From contig QNGE01000950.1 of the NCBI GenBank assembly GCA_008508345.1, positions 60,218 through 124,217 of the forward strand: a stretch of DNA of 64,000 bases. The letters run 5' to 3'. The position numbers and the translations under genes are program-made. The notes under the pieces are model-generated. The model searched no databases. It was given only the letters and a program-made list of their open reading frames with translations, and was not told the DNA's origin. Below are positions 1 to 13,389 of the stretch, in pieces. How positions within the stretch are numbered: position 1 is the stretch's first letter; every line of letters begins with the position of its first letter. The stretch is from Paragonimus westermani. Taxonomy: Eukaryota; Platyhelminthes; Trematoda; Plagiorchiida; Troglotrematidae.

Positions 1-2922
1 CGGATATTAAATAATCGGTGCTTATTGGGAGGTGACTGTTTGTTGGTATTCGGCTTGAACGGTAAAAAATGAAACCAGTTCAGTCTTTTGTGGACCGAAA
101 TATGCGTATAATAGCGAGGCTGGGCAAGTTTGAATTATCACACCAATTGGCGACTGCTACACATTAGGTGCAATTTGCAATTACACGTGCGTTCACAAAA
201 CCTTTTGCCAGTATGAACTGAGGTGAAAAAGCAGATATCCGCACAATTGCGAGCAAGGAGTGTAGATCTAAATAATGAGACGTTGTAACCAAATCGGTTG
301 CTCCCAAAGAAAAAAAATTAAAAACGTCAGTATTGACTACCACTCGTTTTAATGAGGGCGAAGCATCTGACGGACAGTGCACATATGAAAACGTTTTACA
401 TTCGTACTTGTTGAGTTCACATGAAAGCAACGCCAATCTGGAAACGTGACCTTGAGGGCAAGTGTCATCATAGACAGCAATACAAAGACAGATGAGATCG
501 ACAATGAATCGCCAAGCAATTGTGGAAAAATACAATGAACAAATTAAACCCACAAACATCTATGCCAGTTAGACTTCTTGCTAAAAAGTGACAAGACTGA
601 GGAACCATGTCCATTCAAACCAATCCAATCATCACAATCAACGCTTCTTCTGAGTGAATGCTGTCCATAGGGATGTGTCACATTGTGAGACAACGGGTTG
701 AGTTCCACTTTTTCAACAAGTACAAATAGAAATAAACTAGGGACTGATGGATTGTACAGGAAAAATTCCGTAGGGTATGAACCAGCATAGCGTATCCGAA
801 AGGACTAGCTATTCAGACTCACCGTGGTCGCCCAGTGATTGGGTGATTTTCAAGGATATGCGCGCACTGCCACAAACAACCCCAGATGCAGCCTCATTAA
901 GAGATTTGACCTCGGTAGGTACTGTAGGGAGGAACAATCATAGGTAAAACAGCGCAGCAGAATAATACGTGAATGAGGAAGGGAGCGACAGCAGTACTAA
1001 CCTTGAGATCTACAAGTAACAATTTTAATTCTGAACACTATGAACTATAAAATACCACACCTCAGTGATAGTGTCGTTGGTCAGAAATCACATGACTACA
1101 TGTTAGAGCCCCGGATCTGGTAGTTTGTTTTGGAAATGGTGTTACTGCAACCAACTACTACGCTGAGGGTTGCGTTAGGTTTAACGAACAATTACAGGGT
1201 AAGTCACAGATCAACCAATCTCATACTATCAGCCGTAAGGCAAAAACTGCGGAATGAGTTGGACGGTTATAACGAAATGGCAGCTACAACCAGTTGGATT
1301 TTGAAACCTCGTTATAATGATGCTTTATTGCACCAGGTTGAGTCCATAGCTATCTATAATAATAATGTAAATTACTGCATGTATTAGTTTCGTGAGTAAT
1401 CAACCCCAGTAACAGGAAAACTCATTAAAACGGATAAAGCTAATACTGAGTATGCGTTTGCGTGCTCAAACAAGCTGACGTGCAAAAATATCGCAATACC
1501 ATGCTGAAAGAATAATTTTCAGACAGGATTTTCACTCAACGATGTTAAGTAAATTGGGCGATTTGTACAGATGAATGTTGGAGAGCATTTGGTCCAAACT
1601 GGGTTCGGAGACGTGAGCAATTTGTGCACACAATAAAACACATGCATAACTGAGCTAACATACAGTAAAAATACAAGCGCGACTGGCAGTTATGTCTGTC
1701 TGGACCTGCTGTATTACAATTCAGGGTAAACCCGATGGAACCGAACCGAAAAGCATCAACACATCCTAAATTGTAGTTCAGGTGAGTCAAGCGGTAGACA
1801 CCACTGAATAACAGTCGTTTTGTTTGCACGCACTCGTACGAACGGTTGACCACACATCCCAAAAGTGACAAGCCTTTTCTTTTCAAACACGAAAATTACA
1901 TTCCCTCAGATTAATCCGTTATATCAAGAATAATCACATTCAATAAAGCAGAAAAAGCTGTTGTCAAATCTGTTTGTCTTAATGATCAATAGAAAAAGAA
2001 ATGTCGAAATAATTGCTGTACGTGCCAAAAACGTATCTGAGGTTTCTCCTAAATATACGTCGATAAGTCTTCCCGTTGACAATGCAAACGGTTAACTGAG
2101 AACAATAAAGATGTGGTCATACGCCGGTCAGATGAATCATACGTTTGTATCGTTACTATCCCAAACGTACCGTATCGGAATTTTCCTGGTTTCTATCCGA
2201 GAGTGGGTATCTTAGGACTACCTATTGCGCACACAACATTAGAAGTGTACAAACAGAGTATCGTGTGGGCGACTATGTGACTCAATAGAGTAGATACTTT
2301 CAGGAAAGAGAATTCCAACATACAAATAAGTGCAGCTCGATAAACAGATTTTAGTGCATTACAAACATATTTCGAACGCTCAGCTCGTAATTATCACATC
2401 ACGTGCGATCGGAACTAGCAACTAAGTGATCAACACACAATGTGGGATTAAAATGAAAATCCTGACGTTAATATCCGGCACCATAGATCTGATATACAAC
2501 CACCATATATTTTAAGAACGAGGACTGATGTCACTCTCTGCAGAGACCTTCGCTATTGGTGCTTCGCGGTCGGCATTACAACAGGGCAACTGAAAGCGAC
2601 AAGAAGTGGCCTTAACGTTATGTAAATGTTGATTTGAGTGTACAGAGTACGTATGGCACAAATGGGGAATCAGAAGCTTGGAAGGGTGGACCCATCTATC
2701 TCTGGTACGTACGAGCTAAATCCAACATATAATAGATGTATTACTTGTGGGCTGAAGAGAAATCAATTTTGGTCAAATGCCCTTGAAGATGATAATGAGT
2801 AAACATCCAACTACGTGAGACTAGCCAGTTAGCATGGAGTTCGGGAGAAGAAAGATAGCGATGACCACAATGAATAACAGTATGGCTTAATCAATCACGT
2901 GAACGAAATTAACGTATCTCAC
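1..2922. other. Intron sequence of the JIP gene, nothing recognised
   Basis: No exon, RNA gene or named element could be supported here on either strand. The open frames are short, overlap on both strands and lack family motifs. Exons for the rest of the WD40-like region would be expected further toward lower coordinates, beyond the window. Confidence 0.55.
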
Positions 2923-3130
2923 CAGTCGCTCGCGCATCCACAAACACAGCTGCGGTTGGCATAAAGCCGGCATCCAAATCAAAACTGCACCGCGGTTGAC
3001 TGAAACGCCTCGGATCAAAGATATGCACCTGACCTACGTAACCCCTTGCTGTTTGGGAGTTTGTGCCGGATACGGTTGTTAGTGAATCTGTCTGTTCAGC
3101 TGGACCGCGACCAATGAGCCAGATTTCAGT
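2923..3130 (-). CDS. Probable JIP exon at start of the WD40-like region
   Basis: 208-base exon: phase 0 start after a GTCATTTCAG acceptor, phase 1 end at ACTG|GTGAGA. The translation starts TEIWLIGRGPAEQTDSL and later reads GQVHIFDPRRFSQPRCSFDL and AGFMPTAAVFV. This matches in layout the first blade-like segment of the JIP3/JIP4 C-terminal region (V-W-I-x-T-S, then a K-V-x-I-I-D-A strand, then a strand ending in H-V-L-C-I). An insert of about 25 residues separates the first two strands. It is on the strand and in the order expected for the gene. Identity is modest, so a different WD-type protein is not excluded. Confidence 0.5.
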
Positions 3131-4294
3131 CTGAAATGACAAGTAAGCGAAAGAGTGACTTTGAAGCGGGAGTGTCGTAAGTAACACTTTCGTTGGGGAA
3201 CTCATTCTAAATAGTCCGGATCATCTGGGTCAAAAACAAGTACAGACCAGATCACGTAAGAAATTGAAATCCTAGCACAATTAGGAGATACTCGAATTAA
3301 CTGTCAAGATTAACTTTGTAATTTTTGTGCAGGCAGAAAATGCATAAATCAATACATTCAGTATATCGTCTGGTACTAACAGAGAGGCATTCTGTTACAC
3401 AGCATAGGAAGAATGGGAAGAAGTGTAAGTATTATCTGAAGACTTGGCACGACTAGAAATGCCACGCTGAAAAAACGACTTTTAAGATCCACTGATTGAC
3501 AAAACTGCCGACGACTGAGGGAAGTTTACATGTCAGACGGGTAGTGAATCGCCCGGATACTGGATATTCTCACTGCTATGTGTGGGCTAATATATATCAG
3601 GTAACAGCCAATACAGAGTGCGGCCAGTAATTTTACAGACTGTACGGTTGCCAACCGTGAGCCGGTCGTACTGTGATAATACTACAGTTTGTTATTTGGG
3701 AAGGTCCATCAAGTTTGGATAAAAAATTCCTAAAAGTACAGCGTGCTTACTCTCCTCAACTCCGATTCTTTTAGATCGTTCGAGCGGATGTGAACGACCA
3801 AAGCTGAGGCAATCTGGGGAACAGAAAAAAATGGAAAATTACGTGGGAGCAGGCTACTCCGATAGTTCAAACCGATAGCTTACATGGTGATTCTTATCAG
3901 ATAAATGATTGAACCATAGTCAATCCGTGATCACAATATGTATCAAACTAAAAGGACGCCGTACATTTTGGAAGGACAGCATCATTACTGAACTAGTCAA
4001 ATTTAATGACAATGCTTCACAAAGTGAACGTCACTGTCCGGGAGATGATAACGGGCAACAGAATGGCACCTATCAGTAAAGATCTTGCTAACTAATTGGC
4101 ATAAAGATCTCAAAAGTCAAGCCACCTAATTTAGCACCAACAGTTTCAATGTGTGTTGCTATTAAGTAAGCACCTGACATACAGCTGATTACGCGCTCGC
4201 TCCCCCCATGGAGAAACATTAAGTGGAATTGCCACCCACATACTGCGGGTGGATACGTGTTTAGGTTAGAATTTGTCACTTATTCATGGTTCGT

Positions 4295-4362
4295 GGGTTC
4301 GATTCTCCGAAATGTGTGGTGTTGATGAGACCTAAATAGGCCGAAACAGCTGTTTGCCACTT
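4295..4362 (+). ncRNA. tRNA-like B box followed by a hammerhead ribozyme relic
   Basis: 4295-4305 is a pol III B box (GGGTTCGATTC). Ten bases later comes a hammerhead-like fold: GTGG at 4316-4319 can pair with CCAC at 4357-4360 (stem I); TTGATGAG at 4322-4329 matches the CTGATGAG core with one change; ACC-TAAATA-GGC is a short stem-loop II; CGAAAC at 4342-4347 is the second core; the palindrome ACAGCTGT at 4346-4353 is a minimal stem III; and GTT at 4352-4354 sits at the cleavage position. Hammerheads with such short stem III are known in schistosome SINE-like repeats and Penelope-like elements. The C-to-T core change probably abolishes activity. Confidence 0.6.
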
Positions 4363-4394
4363 CGCTGATGGTCACTGAGAAACTGTTTGCTAAA

Positions 4395-4520
4395 CGTTTT
4401 CCCAAACCCTTCCGGAGATGTGGTAGATGCTTGTTCGTTTGCAGGCCAACTACAAAACTGTTGACCAATTTCACCCTACCAGTGAAAGGAGGTGCAACAC
4501 CTAAGGAAACGAACTGAACA
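4395..4520 (+). repeat. Interspersed repeat tail, copy 1
   Basis: About 125 bases shared with 14893-15018 in the same orientation. The shared core is GGTAGATGCTTGTTCGTTTG and CAGGCCAACTACAAAACTG here against GGTGAATGCTTGCTCGTTTG and CAGGCTAACCGCAAAACGG there, followed by similar A/G-rich sequence to AACGAACTG / AACGAAAGTGA. It directly follows the hammerhead relic and is probably the body of the same non-autonomous element. Confidence 0.65.
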
Positions 4521-7500
4521 CCAAACACGAAAAGTAGATGGAAAAGGCAGCCAAACATAACAGTTGTGCATCAACGTAAACACACTCACCTCCAGATGAC
4601 GTTTGTGCAAGCCGCCGATCATGCGACACTGGATTGGAACAGGGAAAACTTCGGTGGACGGACTGGACTGCTTACGAACCTTGTCCAAAGCAGGGCTATG
4701 CGACAGCCCGGGTTGATCAATGCCATCACACCATCCGTAAATGGGAGCCTCAGTGTGTCTACGTGAAATTGTAACCCAAGCGTGAGATCCATTCGAACTG
4801 TATGTGGAAATAGTGCGTGACGAAAAACGAAATTACAGTCAGTCCATTAGTTAAAGTTGTTGATAATAGTAACCCCAAGTTGAATATTCCGCACTCGAAA
4901 CCACATGTACTTTGTTACCATAAAAGCCAGTCAGTCACGCGTAGAGTCCGAATTTGTTAACATTTCGGTAGTGGTATTTAGCAAATTCGGTGCCCAAGAT
5001 TGCAATCGTACAATCGCAAATAGGCAGTATTATTGGGCTTCAAAACGTGGTGGTTTGGCCCTTCCAAAAAAATCAAACTAGACGGGTCTTTGAGCAAAAC
5101 TCAGCTTATTGATCCGTGAAACATAAACTGCACAATATGGTGCCTACATTCGTCGGCCATTCATTTGAAGTCGCTAGCCAAACACACACATCCAACGATA
5201 CCGTTTGATAGACGGGTTGTCCCACGTTCCTTGGCAGGCTGTAGGCTGCTTTTTGGTAAATCTGTCCGCCCACCGCTTTACTCATCGCAGTTATCAGATC
5301 AGTGAAATATTAGATAATAGCTTCGATTATGGTGATTGTCCCAAGCTTTCCTTTCTTTAAACTAATTGTGTTACAGATACCAGCCCACACTGTGCTCGTG
5401 GAAACATTAAGGCGGAGGAACGGACGGCTTGGATGTAGACTGGGAAGAGGTCAAGTGAACACCGAAGTTTCCAGTTAGACAGAGGACAGTTGCTAGCTGA
5501 TACGTGTGAATAAGTAAGCTACTGGGCTTCAGAATACAGTATTCTCTCTTCAGAGGCAGGGCTAACAGGACTGACTGGACATGATCTACTCTGGAGGTGG
5601 GCTATCTCGAAGGGATACAACACAGAACATATGTCCGCCCATGCTCCTTATCCCAAGATGCATCAAACACTTACGGACCACACATGATAAATACAAATTC
5701 AAAATAAGAGAGAGGCCAAGCGATGTCCCAATTCAGTGCAGGAATCGCAGTGTAACGCAGGAATGAGTGCGACATTTGTTCGTGTAAACCTGAAGAGTTA
5801 TTGGCACCAACAGCATGCAACATCTCAGAGTATCTCCAGAATTTAAGGAAATAAAATTTCTACGATAAGCACCGTGGTCCCTCCGAAAATGGGATCAGAC
5901 CAAATTAGCGTCATACCTGTGGTGCGAAATCGTAACTTGGGTGATCTTTCTACAAGATGACTGAACATGCGCAATTTGATAAAAAGCTGAAAACAGAGCA
6001 ACTGAATTCTTAATTTTCACTTGAAATTTTATGATAAGTTCACTATCCAATCGGCGTCAGCAGAAGAGACGTTCCAGACGATCGAGAAGTTTCGATTTTG
6101 ATTCCGTCGGGATATCATTAACATTCAGACGCAGTCTCCCCCAATACTGAGCGTGCTTTACCAAGGTGGGATTGATGAAAACAGCAATCCACTGCAATGA
6201 TATCAATTTCCATCAGCAGTAACCCAACGTCTACTACAAAGGGTAGTTCGGTTTACAAATCCTACTTTTGTGTGACCACACATAATTACAGGTTGTTCAC
6301 AATTCGTCTCATAATTTACATAATGTGAGACATTTCTGGCTTTTTCAGTATGAATAAAATTAGATACGTGTTGTTATACTGTGACGCTAATTGTCTACCA
6401 ATCGGGAGGTGAAAGTAAGGCCTGCAAACGGTACAACATTTTGGAGTGGGCCCTTAAAAAGCAGTTGTTATTCGGATAAAACAGCCATCCTACTTGCGTC
6501 AGTTGTAACTGAACTTTAGATCAATTTGAAATTGCCTTTTGGTTACACAAAATCAATTTCGATGCGGTGCTTGTAGCAAATTCGGAGATCAGAACTTTTC
6601 GCTTTAGGATGATAGCTTCTCTTGTGAGCAATTCGAAAACAATAAAGCCTTCAATTCTAACGAAAGGATCGTGAACCCAGAGCATTCGGAATAAGTACTC
6701 ATAGTTCGCAACGTGGATTCAACAACACAAGGCTGAAGTGCATCATGTACATAATGGATCGAGCAGGCATACTTTATTTTTACACCACGAGTGACAGTTA
6801 ACATGGCTATCCCGGAAGTTTGATCATAGAATTCGTTCATGCACGACAGGAGCAGCGAGTCACAAATATAGGCATACCACCTTAGACTAATGTCCGTTGA
6901 TCTTGACTACCGTTTCTAAAATCCTGTCTAGGTAACAGTAGCCGTGCTGATGTAGATTGAGCATGTCGCCATCTGTGTGCACTGACTTGCCTGACCAACG
7001 GAGCTGAAGTAATCGTGTGAGCAGTGCCCAAGCGATACAGGCTCCTGATTCGATCGTCCATCGTGAAGCTAACGTGTCGATGTTGAAGACGATCTTGTAC
7101 CAGTGCCCACCTAAACGAATTGGCGGTTTTAATGATGAACAGTCACGATGGATGCTAGGCATGGATGCAGTTTTATTGGAATGCATAAACTTTGTTCGCG
7201 GCAATTGCAGTCAGGGTGATGCGACCTAAACACGTTCAGTTCTTCATACTATTCGTCCAGTTTGGGCGATTTCCTCCTGATGTGGAAGAATTGTATTCAG
7301 GCAGAACATAGCACACACAATCGTTTGCTGAATACTCGACGTTCTGGCGCCCCATTTTGGTTTCGTGGTTCCACTACTGTCTGCAGATAATAGTCGGTAA
7401 CGTGCATGCAACGACGAGGATGAACTGCGGCGACTGCCCACGACCGCGAATATTAACATAGGTGAATCTTCTTTTAAGAATCTTCCGGAAGAACTCTGAA

Positions 7501-8047
7501 GCAGCTGTTGTAAGTGAAACTGAAAGCACGTAAGAAAAAATCTTGGTGATCAGAAGCAGCGATACCAGGATGTTACCCAAGTCTTTTGCATTATAGTATT
7601 GCTTCTAGATCTTGGGGGGATTTAGCCTTGAATCGGAAGTCTGGAGAAATATGATCTCGGGGGTGGGTTGTTATGGGGTTCGTTGAGCACCATCTGCTGG
7701 GCCGTGAAGTGAAACGCGCGGTAGATAATGAGACCATGGGTAACAGGTCGTGGTGATATGACAATATGGCGTTGCGATGAATGTGGCCGCGAATGTGCTG
7801 GTCGTCTCGGATTGGTCAGTCATTAAGGTGAGCTGCGATACCTATTTATCCGTTACATTTGTTTTTTACTAACATCAACAAACAAATTCCGCCACCTGTC
7901 AAGTCACCGCTCTACTTATCAGCAGGCTGCGACATGGTGACCTTCTATCTGTTCTTTACTTCGGCTTTGTTAGTGTACAGCATGCTGCTGGATTTGATTG
8001 GTCCTCAGTTCAAACCTCTTAGTTTTCTTTCCATATTTAATTTGTTA
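4521..8047. other. Intron sequence, one weak coding-like patch
   Basis: Mostly featureless. Two minus-strand open stretches in the same frame (7244-7459 and 6887-7204) have a Ser-rich start and long open runs in more than one frame, which may be an old transposon or an unrecognised exon. No motif supports a function. Confidence 0.4.
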
Positions 8048-8392
8048 CGCTAATATCATTAATATAATAATAGTTATATCATTATTTATTCATCCATATA
8101 ATATTTATAATATTATTATAACATTTTAAATACTATTACATTATCATTATTACTATTATTATTTATTATAATGATTATATTATATTGCTAATTTATTTTA
8201 TCACACCTATTATATATGTTTATTATTTTGTTTATCGTAGTATTCATTATATTTATCATAATATTATTTATTATATTATACCATAATATATTATATTATT
8301 AGTTATATTTATTTGTTGTTATTATATTTATTCATTATCATTTGTTTATATTTATTATCTTATTATTTATTTATTGTATTCATTATATTCAG
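8048..8392. repeat. AT-only low-complexity tract
   Basis: About 345 bases made almost entirely of A and T in irregular ATTATT, TTTATT and ATATTA runs, with very few G or C. It is a degenerate simple repeat, not a coding region. Its borders with normal-composition sequence are sharp on both sides. Confidence 0.92.
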
Positions 8393-11300
8393 CTACTTCT
8401 CGCCGTGTATTGCCAATATCCTTCTTCCTAGCTTAGGTCTTACCATTGGGATCTCTCTGGTTGTTTTCGAGAGATAAGGGTTTAACTATCATATGACATA
8501 ACGTCTGGCTATCCAGCATTGACCAGCTGGACAACACAAGCCTCCTAGTCTTATTCCTTCAGATTTACGCTGGAAATGCAAAGTGTTAGTGGGACCACAG
8601 GTGGTTCAGTGCAAGCCACTTGTGATGGATGATACACGTGAGGGTCCTCTAGTTTCAGCCACCGTGACAGCATAATCCCAAACGAATACCGTCAGACGTG
8701 TATGGTTCGCTCAAGGTAAATTTGATCCGTCCGTTCGGTTGATTAAAGCAGTGGCGGACTTATCCTCTGCGGTATTGTGCTAACCGGAAGGTATCACGGG
8801 GGTCTGATGCAAAAACTTTGACAGCCTACCGAATAGGCCCGATGATATTAACTGGATGACAGTGAATAACCTGTTACAGCAAGTCACCAAAGAGAAACTT
8901 GTTATCGGTCGGAGCATGGTAAAGGGTTAGACGGCCAACAGACAACTTCAAATAGAGAAGACTAAAAATGAACGATTCGCCAGGAGAATTGTTGTTGTTG
9001 GTCCGTCTTTAAAAGAATACCGTTCGGCAGTGAGTTCACTTCATCTGAGCGTGAAACAGCCTCACGGGAGATCAGTAATTTTAAAAGGCGGGGAGAATTA
9101 TGGAGGGAGTTGGTCTACTGAGATATGCTAACAGGGTTCTAACAAGCATACTGCTTAGTCAATTTGATGCCGACATAGTAAAGACAAACGGTACTGAGGA
9201 ACGACGTGAACGCCAGAGCAGCGCAGTATTATCCGCATGATGCTTGGCGCCCGTCAGCTTCAGCAGCAGTGTCATAAACGCAGCCAGCCATTGCGTTATC
9301 CTTTTGGGATTGCCAGAGCGTTTATGTCCATGAAGTATTGTGGGTGGGGCTTGGAAAGTTCAGACATCCAGGAACGTTTGCCTATTGAAATAAAGTACTT
9401 CAGGCAGACTAAGGTGCAGCCAGGTGGATCGATCTCCGAAGAGTTCAAAATTTTCTAAACACCAACTTCTTGTACAATTGACAATGTACAATTGACTGTA
9501 ACACTAACGGCGCCTATTGAAGCTCAAAGGGGTGTTCGAAGATAAGACCGTACGAATGGTAGTTTTCTGGAGACTCAAAGTTTCGGTGCCCCAAGCCTGT
9601 TGTGTAACTTGACGACTTATATACTGTTGTTTGTCAATGACAGTCACACGTCTGCGCGCAACTAAGGACTGCGAACAATGGTCGCGGTGTTTTTGATGGC
9701 GGCAGCAAGTTTGATTTGGATATCAACACAAGTAGGACATTTTATTTCTTTCAGCTTACGATGGCAAGTTGTGCTCCAGAAACTGACTGAGGGCGTATGC
9801 AATAAAGTTGAAATGGTATTTCGCGTACGGATGTTCTACTTTTCAGGTCGCTACACCAACGTCGTGCACGAAGATCTTAGACCAAAGGACAGTTATTCGA
9901 TAAATGAAGATAACTGCGCACAAACGTGACTTTATTTTGTTTCTGTGTCTTTATCCTTTCGACTATTTTAGTGCTACTAAATGTTGTGTAATGTGCTCAT
10001 GAGTAAAACCCCAACCTAATTTTCTGACTTTACGTTGCAAATTGACGACTACGCCAGGACCTAAAATGGCAAAGTTCACGAAGAAATCGGCTGAATGAGA
10101 TTCGCCATTTCCCAGGTCATCCAACGCCGCGGAACTCAACAATATCGTGCACAAGTTGGCCATCATTCTAGGCAAACAGTCTATCAACCTGACAACAGCG
10201 AGAGTGCAAGTGTCAATTCCAGATACCAAGAAGTTCAGTTTTAGTAGATATTATTCAAGATGGGAAAATACACACAGGCTCACCTCCGTAATTTCCCTCG
10301 GGGACTCCATGCTAAGTTGATATTGACCTCCCGGGCGAGAAGGTCCTGGATAATGTTGTCAAGGCGACAATACTAGATACTTCCGTGCCAAACGAAACAT
10401 TCGGTCGAATCTGTTGGGTTCAGCTTGGGATCAGCTTTAGCTCGAGGGAAAAACACTCTGTAGTTTGTTCGAGAATCTTGGCGCCCTGCTCAATGAAGCT
10501 ATGAGGAAGAGTCCCCTAAAGGGTTTGAGAATTGAATCCTTGAACAGCTGTTTGGGAGATTCCACTCAACCAACATCAAGAGAAAATTATTGTTGCGTCC
10601 TCCAGCGATTCAGACGCCGCAACTAAGTTGACTGAAAGTCTTGAGAAGGTAGAGGCTAATGTCGGTCGACGAGCATAACATTGTCTCACAGAATGAACTT
10701 ACAACAATGAGCACAGCCTCAGGCAATCCAGAGGAAGTACGAACGCACATCAAGGGCCTAGTCACTTGCGGTGCGAAGGTCGCAGATTTTGGTGCTCATT
10801 CGATAGATAATAGAGAACCCGCGGTAACAGAGTTAGAGGAAACTCGTAGGCCTAGGGAAACGACTGGAAAGCTGGACGGTAAACGAGATCAAGTGAATAC
10901 AGTGATCGTGTTTATGTTCCTTCCTTTACATACTGTTTTCAATCACCAACAGAGCTTATGGTTCAGGTAACACTGTGAAGTAGAACTAATGGGTCTAATT
11001 GACACAGGGATGTCAAACAAAACAGGCAGCTTTACGCTTGGTACGTGGAATCTCGGGATACAGGCGGAAAACAGGCTGCCAATGCATTCTTCCTTCCAAT
11101 AGTGACCGAATACCGAGGAAGGGTGAAGTAATTGCGGCGGTTATACCAGCCGAGCGCAGCTTTGTGGTGATTCCGAGCCCTTCTGTTGGTGTTATACTTG
11201 TAGTGGATTTACCGGACTGTTTCAAATGCGAGCTCCACTTGTACGGCCTTCACTTAAGAAGCCCATTCGATGTGGCTTAGTCCAAAGGCATGCTAGAGAC

Positions 11301-13389
11301 CGATTATTCCCCGCATGTCACTGGAGTTTCCTTTGACGTGAACCGCCAAGTCGATCAGGTGACCAGAGTGAGTGAAGCTTCCGGGAACTCGCGGAGCACT
11401 GAATATTTAAGGTCAATGACTAGAAGCCGGTTCAAACTGAACACTACGTAAACTTGATCACGGGCTTTGAAGTCAGATAGACCTTCCGGCGGATCCATTT
11501 TGAAAGGAAGCACTGGACTACAATTTCGCTCTTTAGTAGTGCACATCCTCGTCCCGACTGTAATTAACACTCCGGTCCTCGTGCCTGTCAGACCAGCGTG
11601 TTAACCGCAACGCCAGAAATCTCCAACCAGGCACGACCGAATGATCGTATCCAAACGCTCAAAAGCAACTTCATGCGACTAGTGTTCAGCTTGTGCGATC
11701 ATTTCGAAGTGAAAATAAACTGAGTAGCTCTGTTCAATTTAATCGATAACCTGGTAACCAGGACCTCGCAGTCTGGTTGAAGTCGGCCAGAAACATTCGT
11801 CTGAGAGAAGGCAAAACCAAGTGGCATAAGTCATTTGAGACAGGGGATTACTACGAAAAATGCACCATCATTCAAGATACCTCCTGAGGTACACCTACAC
11901 ATTTTTAAGACGAGGTAAGTAGTTCGACGACATGCTTCAGAACGGTGTCAATCAACCATCGAATTGTCCATGAGCTGGCCTAATATTTCTGGTAAAAAAG
12001 GCGGTGAGGTAAGCAATGTACAGGTTATACAGTCCAGAACCGATGATCACTTTGATACAACTGGCAGACAGACGTTTCAGCAGGTTTCAGCCGCCACCGG
12101 ACGGTAAGTTAGACAGCGATCGAGCTACGGCAATCATCATCGTAATGTTATAATTCTACAAGCAGTGCGGAATAAGAACAAACGAATTGAGAGCGTACAT
12201 TGGATTTCAGCCACTCAATAGGTGACCAAAATGAGTGTGACACGTTAACCATAAATATGACCAGCCCGACAATCAACCAATCAGAAAGCGAAAGCCCATT
12301 GATCCAAACCACCAGCGGATGGTAAGACAGATAAGCAGACGATAGGAGAAAGATATATCGACCATCTGTAACAGTGCGAAGACGTCCTCAACATCTCTTT
12401 TTTCAACAAAAGCGAGTTGATCATATGTTATAAGAAGGTATTCTGGGGTTAACACCCAAAATTCTGATCGGCTGACGAACACGGTTAGATCTGTAAAGAT
12501 CCAAAGTGTCTGAGGCGACTGGGGGCCGTTTGGCATACGGGAATTAACGAGAACGTGTCTAGAGCTATGTCAAGGGGTAGTTGATTGTTGGTCCGTTGGC
12601 ATTCTTGGCTATCGTCAGCTCCCTGTCTCAAGTGATCAGCACACCGTGTCAAAATAAAGTTTCCAACTCTTACTCGATAGACAACATTACCCTTACGACC
12701 GACAGTAAGGCATGGTAGCCAAACTTACCCAGTGTGACGCACATTCCGCACGTAGACTGCATCTCCCGTTCGGAAATATTTGGGGCGTGCTGCATGGTAC
12801 CTGTTGAACTACGCATCTATCGGCTTATTTCTTTCGTTGGATTGATCTATGGCTATACAGCGTCAATTGGAATTCTTAACTGTCGTCCCAGAAATGCTTC
12901 AGGTATTTCTGGTTTGGCTGTTAAACGGTAGTTCCTCAAGAAATTGTTATGCCGTGGAACGATCGAGCGAATACAATTGAGCTGTAACGATACCGACGAC
13001 GCAGTAATACTGTAAGCAGTGTAGTAAACCCGAAGAGCTGACATTCAAGTCGGCTATGTCGGAAAAAGAGCTTTTACCAATCTGAGTCCGAAGACAAATT
13101 ACAAGCAGAGCTCTTACGTATTTATAGTTCATCAGGCGAACTTGTGATTAATGTTCAATGAAGCATATGAAAAGCACTCCAGGTCATAAACCAGCGAATC
13201 AGCGTCCAGTATGCTAATCGACGCGAGAAATGAAAAAGATTGTGCAATATTGACGCGAAAAGGAAAAATTCGAATTTACAAAAGTAAATGTTCATTACAG
13301 GCTAGCTGGGCAGTTTTTGAGGCATTTGAGATCCCCAACAGAAAGCATCAACTATTTCATCTGCTTTACCCTCTCCTTCCAATTTCTGT
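8393..13389. other. Intron sequence with a possible old retroelement patch
   Basis: Plus-strand open stretches at 10659-10970 and 10999-11280, and a piece around 10989-11020 reading MGLIDTGMSN, hint at a decayed retroelement with a protease-like motif. No reverse transcriptase or integrase was found nearby. The remainder shows nothing recognisable. Confidence 0.35.
9471..9496 (+). repeat. Two-copy 14-base tandem repeat
   Basis: GTACAATTGACAAT is followed directly by GTACAATTGAC, with a further GTAAC. It is short and probably of no functional weight. Confidence 0.7.
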
